Assembly: GCA_012837615.1 (NCBI GenBank)
Contig: DUQX01000010.1
Span: 1 to 47,375, forward strand
From: Bacillota bacterium
Lineage (GTDB): Bacteria > Bacillota > Dethiobacteria > DTU022 > UBA8154
Reading direction: 5' to 3'
Length of the DNA stretch: 47,375 nt
Shown here: piece by piece, positions 32,531-39,258 of the stretch
How the letters are laid out: each line of letters opens with the position of its first letter
Numbering within the stretch: position 1 is the stretch's first letter
The notes under the pieces: model-generated
The model's database searches: none
What the model saw: the letters and a program-made list of their open reading frames with translations, nothing else
What the model was told of the DNA's origin: nothing
Position numbers and translations under genes: made by a program

Positions 32531-33931
32531 TTATCCCGCCTCATTCTGTTCTAGAAAAATTTTTCTGGCTTCATCAGGCGTGCACTTAATCTCATCATAA
32601 GCCGCCTCGGCTTCCATATATTCCAAAAGCTCCAGAAATTTCTCTCTTAAGGCCGAGGCTGTTTTTTTCATTTTATCCTCATAAGCTTTCTGGAGCCTGT
32701 CATAGTTATCAAAGAGAGGGGGTATATAAAAATCATATTCCCGGTGCATTTCCATTACCGCCTTGAAAAGCTCCGCAATATTTTTATCGATGATGTTTTC
32801 GATTTCTTTGGCCATGATCTCACCAAAAGCCTCCTGAGTCACCGGAAGATATCCGGTGGAGGAAACAAAGCGCAGGTTTTTTTCCGGTCCGGTAAACCAT
32901 TTGAGAAAGACTCCTGCAGCGTATTCCTTCTCCCTGTTCGATTTTAAAATGCACATGCCGCTTCCGCGCTGTATGGCGATTTTATTACCCCCTTCAAAAA
33001 CAGGGTACGGCAATATGGCATACTCTACCGGTTCCGTGATGTTGTTTTCATAGGAAACTGTAGGCGGATAGAACAATACCCCGGCGGTAGAACCCAGGGC
33101 ACAGACAATATCACCTGTTTTGGCAAGGTCTGATGAATAACCGTCAAAAACGGCAATATGACCGCTCACTGCCGAACGGTAAAAATAATCCCATAACTTG
33201 TCAAATATTGGAGAAGAAAGATTTAGACGATTATCTTTTAAGAAATCATCTCCCAGCTGCTGGTAACCGATCAGGGAAAGGTTGAAAAGCGAATCGGCCA
33301 TAAAAAACATTTTACCATCGTTTTTTATATCGGGTGTTTGTTTGTCGCTCCATTCATAATAGGCCGCTGCCGCCTCGAGAATCCCCTCAAAGGTTCGCAG
33401 GTCCTCAAATCTAGTATCGGTATCACTAGCAAACCTGTTAAAAATTGTTTTATTGACAAATAATACCTCCGTTGATTTGGCTGTCGGAAAAACATAAAGC
33501 CGATCATCCTTTAATCTACCTTCTTCTAAAAAACGGGGGACATATGCTGCCAACTCTTCATCCGTAAACTGCTCCCCAATATCGGCCAGCAAACCCTTGT
33601 TTGCAAGTATAAGCGCTGTTTTCGGATAAGCCGTGGTAATATCCGGCAGATACGGCGCGCCCGGATCCTGATCAGCCGCCATTATCAGCTTTTCATGGAG
33701 AGTGGCTGAACCCGAAATGGAGGTAACACTGAGGATTATTCCCTTTTCCGCACCAACAGTCTCGTTGAATTCATCGATCATTTCATCCATGGTGTTTTTC
33801 ATCTGACCGCCGTAATTGTGCCAGATAGTCAGAATAACAGGGTCTCTGGGATCAAGCACATTGCCGGCCTGGCAGCCGCAAATTAAAACAAAGAATACTG
33901 GCAATGCAAAAAATATGATAAATTTTTTCAT
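32531..33931 (-). CDS. Extracellular solute-binding lipoprotein (ABC family 1 type)
   Basis: A 466-residue lipoprotein: signal peptide MKKFIIFFALPVFFVLICGC with the lipobox Cys at 20. The mature part shows solute-binding family 1 features: ILTIWHNYGG near the start, MDEMIDEFNE, YLPDITTAYPKTALIL, GLLADIGEQFTDEELAAYVPRF, and the C-terminal NREKEYAAGVFLKWF with STGYLPVTQEA. Such proteins bind sugars or similar solutes. No permease or ATPase gene is adjacent; the only neighbour is a membrane LuxR regulator, suggesting a sensing rather than transport role. ATG at 33931; ribosome site poorly spaced. Confidence 0.88.
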   Translation of the reverse strand: MKKFIIFFALPVFFVLICGCQAGNVLDPRDPVILTIWHNYGGQMKNTMDEMIDEFNETVGAEKGIILSVTSISGSATLHEKLIMAADQDPGAPYLPDITTAYPKTALILANKGLLADIGEQFTDEELAAYVPRFLEEGRLKDDRLYVFPTAKSTEVLFVNKTIFNRFASDTDTRFEDLRTFEGILEAAAAYYEWSDKQTPDIKNDGKMFFMADSLFNLSLIGYQQLGDDFLKDNRLNLSSPIFDKLWDYFYRSAVSGHIAVFDGYSSDLAKTGDIVCALGSTAGVLFYPPTVSYENNITEPVEYAILPYPVFEGGNKIAIQRGSGMCILKSNREKEYAAGVFLKWFTGPEKNLRFVSSTGYLPVTQEAFGEIMAKEIENIIDKNIAELFKAVMEMHREYDFYIPPLFDNYDRLQKAYEDKMKKTASALREKFLELLEYMEAEAAYDEIKCTPDEARKIFLEQNEAG

Positions 33932-34054
33932 AAATTATCACATATCCTTTTATTAACCAATCAGGCATATGTTAACTCAGGTACATGTTAACTAATAAAA
34001 GGAAAACAGTCAATAAACAAAATTTATTATTTTCCAGGTTTGCCATCGAATAGA

Positions 34055-34085
34055 AGCCCGGCTGAAAGCTAGCCGGGCTATTTTA
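34055..34085. terminator. Terminator-like hairpin between the MetF cluster and the solute-binding gene
   Basis: AGCCCGGCT-GAAAGCT-AGCCGGGCT, a 9-bp GC-rich stem followed on the plus strand by ATTTTAC. The genes on both sides are on the minus strand, where no T-run follows, so the efficiency is uncertain; still, it is the only strong stem after metF. Confidence 0.5.
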
Positions 34086-34130
34086 CTATAGAATACGCGC
34101 TCAATAATATATAATTAAAATTGCTCCTGC

Positions 34131-35015
34131 TTAGAGACCTGCCGCTGCCAGGATGTCCGGAACTACTTCCTCCCTGTTTATTGCCATGATATGGACACCG
34201 TCACATAGCGATTCTTTCTTAATGGCAGCAATCGTGCGGCCCGCTATTTCTATGCCTTTTTTGAGTGCTCCGCCTTTTGGCGCTTTGGCCAGCTCGTCGA
34301 TAAGGTTCTGCGGCACAAAAATTCCCGGAACATTCTCAGTCATAAATTTGGCCATTCTAGCGGATGAGAGCAGGACAATCCCTGCGAGTATCTTTACCGA
34401 AAATTGCCGGGCATATTCCATGAATTTTGCGAATCTTTCCAGATCATAAATTGCCTGAGTCTGGAAAAACTCAGCCCCCGCCTCTATTTTCTTTTCGAAC
34501 TTAATTAGTTGAGGCTCAAGCGGTTCCGCCTCAGGTGTTACTGTCGCACCGGCACAGAATTGGACAGCTCCCTCGAGTTTATTTCCTCCGAGGTCGGTTC
34601 CTGCCTCCAGCTGCCTTATTAAATGGAGCAGCTGGACAGAATCCAAATCAAAAATACCCTTGGCCGCCCCATGATCACCAACGGGAACGGCATCCCCTGT
34701 TAGACAAAGGACGTTTCTGACGCCTTTGCTGTATGCCAGGAGCAAATCTGCCTGCAGGGCAATACGGTTGCGATCGCGACAAGTCATCTGCAACACGGCT
34801 TCGCCGTTCATCTCTTGGATTGCCAGGCAGCCACCAATAGAAGGAAAGCGCATGACCGAACTCTGATGATCGGTTACATTTAAAGCATCAACCTTATCTT
34901 TCAGTAACGCGATGTGATGGTTCATCTTCTCAAGATCTGTTCCTTTGGGCGGACCTATTTCGCTGGTAATTACAAACTTTCCACTGTCAAGCGCCTGTTT
35001 AAACTTAGAGACCAT
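34131..35015 (-). CDS. metF: Methylene-tetrahydrofolate reductase, MetF subunit
   Basis: A 294-residue TIM-barrel flavoprotein. Family landmarks are VITSEIGPPKGTD near the N-terminus, ALNVTDHQSSVMRF, QMTCRDRNRIALQADLL, VLCLTGDAV and FFQTQAIYD. It reduces 5,10-methylene-THF to 5-methyl-THF in the methyl branch of the Wood-Ljungdahl pathway (or runs backwards in syntrophs). The start is ATG 35015, with GGGAGG seven bases upstream; an ATG at 35036 has no ribosome site. It follows metV by about 30 bases, and the NuoEFG-like genes lie upstream in the same orientation, suggesting one electron-transfer complex. Confidence 0.92.
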   Translation of the reverse strand: MVSKFKQALDSGKFVITSEIGPPKGTDLEKMNHHIALLKDKVDALNVTDHQSSVMRFPSIGGCLAIQEMNGEAVLQMTCRDRNRIALQADLLLAYSKGVRNVLCLTGDAVPVGDHGAAKGIFDLDSVQLLHLIRQLEAGTDLGGNKLEGAVQFCAGATVTPEAEPLEPQLIKFEKKIEAGAEFFQTQAIYDLERFAKFMEYARQFSVKILAGIVLLSSARMAKFMTENVPGIFVPQNLIDELAKAPKGGALKKGIEIAGRTIAAIKKESLCDGVHIMAINREEVVPDILAAAGL

Positions 35016-35045
35016 CCTTTTTCCCTCCCTGTTCATAATAACCCT

Positions 35046-35690
35046 TTATAATAAACTGGTCATTCTGGGCCGGGGTATAACCTGGTAATTCTTCGGGGGG
35101 TGATATTTGCGCATCAAATCCAGCCGGCCCTGTTCTTTTAATCGTTCATATATAAGCGTAAAAGCACAATCCTTTTCCTTGTCTACCTCACACTTGCCTT
35201 TGTTTGTGCCACCGCAGGGGCCATTTAATAATCCTTTGTGGCAGGCTGTCAACGGGCAAATTCCTGCTGTTTCCCCAAGAATACACTGACCGCATTGAGC
35301 ACAGGCTTCGACATATTGTCCCGGGCTTTTTTCTAAACCGATAAAAAGGGTGTCCAACGCGGGGATAACCGGCTTGTTCAGATAAGAGTCAATCCGCTGT
35401 ACACCCAACGCACAGGCCATAACGATAATACACTGTGCATCCTGAACAGCCCTGGCATTTTCACCAGCAACTTCCGCAGTCATTTCATCACACGCAGTAG
35501 GGATTACTACCCAACCTGTAACCAGCTTACCCTCATCCTGCAAGCTCTCTTTCATAACCCGGACCTCATCTATCCCTCCGGTTTTAGTCACAGTTGCACA
35601 AGTTCCGCATCCAACGAGAAAAATACGATTAAAGCTTTCACTCAATTGCTTCACTTCATCAAAGGGCTTCTGCCTGGTTATCGATTTCAT
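35046..35690 (-). CDS. metV: MetV, methylene-THF reductase C-terminal/zinc subunit
   Basis: A 214-residue protein of the MetV family that partners MetF in acetogens. Visible features are FLVGCGTCATVTKTGG at the start, VVIPTACDEMTAEVAGENA, IIVMACALGVQRI, the Cys cluster ACAQCGQCILGETAGICPLTAC, and NGPCGGTNKGKCEVDKEKDC. The Cys groups hold iron-sulfur and/or zinc and probably pass electrons to MetF flavin. I chose ATG 35690, the second of two adjacent ATGs, since it is six bases from GGAGG. It lies 11 bases after the NuoF-GltD gene, so the redox module and the reductase are likely translated together. Confidence 0.92.
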   Translation of the reverse strand: MKSITRQKPFDEVKQLSESFNRIFLVGCGTCATVTKTGGIDEVRVMKESLQDEGKLVTGWVVIPTACDEMTAEVAGENARAVQDAQCIIVMACALGVQRIDSYLNKPVIPALDTLFIGLEKSPGQYVEACAQCGQCILGETAGICPLTACHKGLLNGPCGGTNKGKCEVDKEKDCAFTLIYERLKEQGRLDLMRKYHPPKNYQVIPRPRMTSLL

Positions 35691-35701
35691 CATAGGCCTC
35701 C

Positions 35702-38700
35702 TTACTTTTCTAAATCACAGCGCAGGCACCGCTTTGCTTCCTGGATAGCCTGCTTCTCCTCCAGTCCCAGCTCCGTTTCTTTAAAACTTCGTTTTCTCTC
35801 CTCAAACGGAAGCCGGGGTATTTCCGGCCTGAATTGAGGCTCCCAAGTTTCCTCTTCGTCCAGGGGGTACTCTTCTTCAATAACACTGGGCTTAAGATCA
35901 TACATTTCAACCCTGGAAGTATCGCCTTTTAGGTATTTATCTATCGCCAGCGCTCCCCTTCTTCCGGCGGCAATAGCCTCTATTACCATATCCGGTCCAA
36001 ATACAAAATCCCCTCCGGCAAATATTCCGGGCACATTAGAAGTCAAATTATTTTTATCAACGACCAGCGTTTCCCACCTGGTACGTTCCAGAGCGCTGTG
36101 CGGAGGCAAAAATGACAAATCCGGCGCCTGGCCTACAGCGGCAAAGACCGTATCGGCCCCGACATAGAACTCTGAGCCGGGAACAGGCAAGGGCCGGCGG
36201 CGCCCATCAGCGTCGGGCTCACCCAGCTGCATCCGGATACATTGTACGCCAACCACTTTCCAATTTTCGCTAACAATTCTTGTTGGAGCCGCTAAGAAAT
36301 GTATTTTTACCCCTTCAGCCAGGGCTTCATCATATTCCACGTCGGAGACAGGCATCTCCTCCCGGGAGCGGCGATATAAGATGGTTACTTCCTCAGCACC
36401 GAGCCGCACCGCTGTGCGGGCGGTATCCAGGGCCACATTGCCGCCGCCAATCACGGTGACGCGACGCCCGATATTAATCTGTTTCCCAACTTTAATATCC
36501 CTTAAAAATCGCAGCCCGTAGTAAAAGCCCTCTAGGTCCTCTAGTTCCCCGGGAATACCGATACGCTGGCTTTTTTGGGCACCCGCGGCGATAAATACGG
36601 CCTCAAAACCATCCTTCCTAAGATCATCGATAGTAAAATTGACATTGATCGGGGTGTTGTATTTTATTTCTACGCCGCGTCTGGTAATATACTCAATTTC
36701 CTTATTGATTACCTCCTGCGGGAGGCGAAACTCAGGAATAGCCACCGAAAGCATACCTCCTCCAACGGGAAGTGCTTCAAAAACGGTAACAGGATAACCC
36801 ATCTGAGCAAGAAAGTAAGCGCAGGAAAGCCCGCAAGGTCCGGCACCAATAATTGCTACTTTTTGCGGGTAAATGACGTTAAAAGGTTCCGGTGGCGGTA
36901 AATGTTCAATATTATTAAAGTACCAATCAGCAGCAAAACGTTTCAGCGCCTTAATCGCCACCGGGTCGTCGAGTTCCCCGCGGCGACATCTGTTCTCACA
37001 GGGGTGATGGCAAATCCGGCCGCAGATAGCGGGAAACGGGTTGCGCTCGCGGATTGTTTCCACAGCATCCAGATATTCACCAGCACCAATATGCGCTACA
37101 TATTTGGGAATGTTAACGCCAACCGGACAGGTGTGCTGACAGGAGGAAACCATCAGAGAATCACAAACCGCTGCCGGACATTTCTTTTCCTCTATATGCG
37201 CTTTATACTCATCTCTAAAATAATTGAGAGTGGTCAGCACCGGATTGGGACAAGTCTGCCCCAGGCCGCAAAGTGATGTTTCCTTTACCGTCTTTGCTAT
37301 CTGCAGCAGGATATCCAGATCGCCATCTCTTCCTTTGCCCTGGGTTATCCTGGTCAATATCTGCAGCATCTGCCTGGTACCCAAGCGGCATGGAACACAT
37401 TTACCACAGGATTCAGATTGGGTAAAACTGATAAAGTACCGAGCGATCTCCACCATACAGGTGGCATCGTCCATGACAACCATACCGCCTGAACCCATAA
37501 TGGAACCCAACTGGGCAAGGGTTTCATATCCCACGGGGGTATCAATAAAGCGGGCAGGAATACAGCCGCCTGACGGGCCGCCTGTTTGCACTGCTTTGAA
37601 CTGTTTTCCGCTGGGAATACCGCCCCCAATGTCATAAATAATGGTAGATAGCGGCGTCCCCATAGGTACCTCTACTAATCCGCTGTTATTGACTTTGCCG
37701 GTCAGGGCAAATAGGGCTGTTCCTTTGCTTTTTTCGGTTCCGATTCCAGTAAACCATTGCGCACCGCGAGTAATGATCGCCGGCACAGTAGAGAGGGTTT
37801 TGACGTTATTGATAATAGTCGGCTTTCCGTCCAGGCCGGACTGTGCCGGGAAAGGAGGGCGGGGACGGGGCATACCCCTGCGGCTTTCGATGGAGGCGAT
37901 TAGTGCTGTTTCTTCCCCGCAGACAAAAGATCCGGCGCCTTCTTTTATACGTATAATAAAGTTAAAATCAGATCCAAGAATATTTTTACCTAAAAACCCC
38001 TTTTCGTAAGCTTTTGACAGGGCCAAGCCGACCCTTTTTACCGCCAGGGGATATTCAGCACGGACATAGATAAACCCCTCATCGGCGCCAATGGCATACC
38101 CGGCAATAATCAATCCCTCCAGAAGCCTGTGCGGATCTGCCTCCAGAATGGAACGGTCCATGAATGCGCCCGGATCTCCTTCATCAGCATTGCAGATGAT
38201 ATACTTCTTTTTTCCGGATGCGCTACGGCAAAACTGCCACTTCCGGGCCGTGGGAAAACCGGCTCCGCCACGGCCGCGCAGGCCGGACTTTTCTATTTCT
38301 TCGATTACTTCTTCCGGAGTCATCTCCAAAAGGGCTTTTTGCAAAGCGCGGTAGCCTCCTGCCTCGAGATAGTCCTCGATTTTTTCCGGATTGATGCGCC
38401 CGCAGTTTTGCAAAATAACTCGTTTTTGTTTTTTATAAAAGTTTACCTCCGCATAATGAGGGATAGTTTTACCCGTTACCGGGTCACGATAGAGAAGCCG
38501 TTCTACAGGAATACCGTCTCGGAGATGTGAGCTGACAATTTCGGGAAGATCCTCAACCTGCACATTGGAATAAAAGATACCTTCCGGCTCTACGACAATG
38601 CTGAGGCCCTGTGAGCAAAGCCCATGACCGTGGCAGCCGCTGGCTTCAACCGCAGCATTTTTTAAACTCTGACGTGAAATCTCCTTTTTCAGTTCAGCAT

Positions 38701-38770
38701 AGATAATATCCGATCCCATGGAAAGGCACGGAGTCTCCTGACATACAAGAACCTTGCGATTTTTTAACAT
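35702..38770 (-). CDS. NuoF-like NADH-binding subunit fused to a GltD/NfnB-like flavin domain
   Basis: A 1022-residue flavo-iron-sulfur protein. Residues 1-95 are a thioredoxin-like [2Fe-2S] domain (Cys10, 15, 46, 52). About 145-400 is the NuoF FMN/NADH fold (GLRGRGGAGFPTARKWQF, NADEGDPGAFMDR), then SLBB and a [4Fe-4S] ESCGKCVPCRLG...SLCGLGQTCPNP. From about 545 a GltD-like part follows: CQHTCPVGVNIPKYV...CGRICHHPCENRCRR binds iron-sulfur, IIGAGPCGLSCAYFLA binds FAD, and VIGGGNVALDTARTAVRLGA binds NAD(P)H. A C-terminal CLRC ends it. Start ATG 38770 has GGGGGG upstream; an ATG at 38785 has no spacing for a ribosome site. This arrangement fits flavin-based bifurcation with MetFV. Confidence 0.92.
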   Translation of the reverse strand: MLKNRKVLVCQETPCLSMGSDIIYAELKKEISRQSLKNAAVEASGCHGHGLCSQGLSIVVEPEGIFYSNVQVEDLPEIVSSHLRDGIPVERLLYRDPVTGKTIPHYAEVNFYKKQKRVILQNCGRINPEKIEDYLEAGGYRALQKALLEMTPEEVIEEIEKSGLRGRGGAGFPTARKWQFCRSASGKKKYIICNADEGDPGAFMDRSILEADPHRLLEGLIIAGYAIGADEGFIYVRAEYPLAVKRVGLALSKAYEKGFLGKNILGSDFNFIIRIKEGAGSFVCGEETALIASIESRRGMPRPRPPFPAQSGLDGKPTIINNVKTLSTVPAIITRGAQWFTGIGTEKSKGTALFALTGKVNNSGLVEVPMGTPLSTIIYDIGGGIPSGKQFKAVQTGGPSGGCIPARFIDTPVGYETLAQLGSIMGSGGMVVMDDATCMVEIARYFISFTQSESCGKCVPCRLGTRQMLQILTRITQGKGRDGDLDILLQIAKTVKETSLCGLGQTCPNPVLTTLNYFRDEYKAHIEEKKCPAAVCDSLMVSSCQHTCPVGVNIPKYVAHIGAGEYLDAVETIRERNPFPAICGRICHHPCENRCRRGELDDPVAIKALKRFAADWYFNNIEHLPPPEPFNVIYPQKVAIIGAGPCGLSCAYFLAQMGYPVTVFEALPVGGGMLSVAIPEFRLPQEVINKEIEYITRRGVEIKYNTPINVNFTIDDLRKDGFEAVFIAAGAQKSQRIGIPGELEDLEGFYYGLRFLRDIKVGKQINIGRRVTVIGGGNVALDTARTAVRLGAEEVTILYRRSREEMPVSDVEYDEALAEGVKIHFLAAPTRIVSENWKVVGVQCIRMQLGEPDADGRRRPLPVPGSEFYVGADTVFAAVGQAPDLSFLPPHSALERTRWETLVVDKNNLTSNVPGIFAGGDFVFGPDMVIEAIAAGRRGALAIDKYLKGDTSRVEMYDLKPSVIEEEYPLDEEETWEPQFRPEIPRLPFEERKRSFKETELGLEEKQAIQEAKRCLRCDLEK

Positions 38771-38774
38771 GTTT

Positions 38775-39254
38775 TTACCCCCCATCCTTCTTAAGCAATC
38801 GCCCTAGCTTTTTAGGGTTTAAATTGCCATAAACCTGATTGCCGATGACCAGATTAGGAGCAAGGGCGCATACTCCGATACAGGCCACTGTTTCCAGTGT
38901 GTATTCCATATCCTCCGTGGTCTCGCCCTCATCTACCCCCAGGTGCTGCTTTACAAGCTTAAGGATAGTTTTTCCACCCCGCACATGGCAGGCTGTTCCC
39001 CGGCATACGCGAACCGTATTTCGGCCGCGGGGTTCAGTGTAAAGCTGGGCATAAAAAGAGATTACCCCCTGTACTTGGCTGGGAAAAATCTTTAATTTAG
39101 CGGCGATAATCGGGATAGCCTGCGGCGGAATATAACCAAATTCTTTTTGGATTTTCTGCACCATCGGGATTAGAGACCACTGCTCATCGCTGTTCTCCTC
39201 TATAATTTCAGACAACCGTATCCAATCAATCTGCACTTCTTTTTCCTTATTCAT
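38775..39254 (-). CDS. nuoE: NuoE-like [2Fe-2S] subunit
   Basis: A 159-residue thioredoxin-fold ferredoxin of the NuoE/HydC family. The four ligands are in VRVCRGTACHVRGG and TVACIGVCALAPNLVI. The N-terminal helical part (LIPMVQKIQKEFGYIPPQAI) is typical. It normally docks on NuoF and transfers electrons from FMN. ATG 39254 has AAAGGGG eight bases upstream, four bases after the FdhA-like stop; an ATG at 39272 inside the previous gene is less likely. It ends five bases before the start of the NuoF-GltD gene, consistent with a NuoE-NuoF-NuoG trimer core. Confidence 0.93.
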   Translation of the reverse strand: MNKEKEVQIDWIRLSEIIEENSDEQWSLIPMVQKIQKEFGYIPPQAIPIIAAKLKIFPSQVQGVISFYAQLYTEPRGRNTVRVCRGTACHVRGGKTILKLVKQHLGVDEGETTEDMEYTLETVACIGVCALAPNLVIGNQVYGNLNPKKLGRLLKKDGG

Positions 39255-39258
39255 ATAT

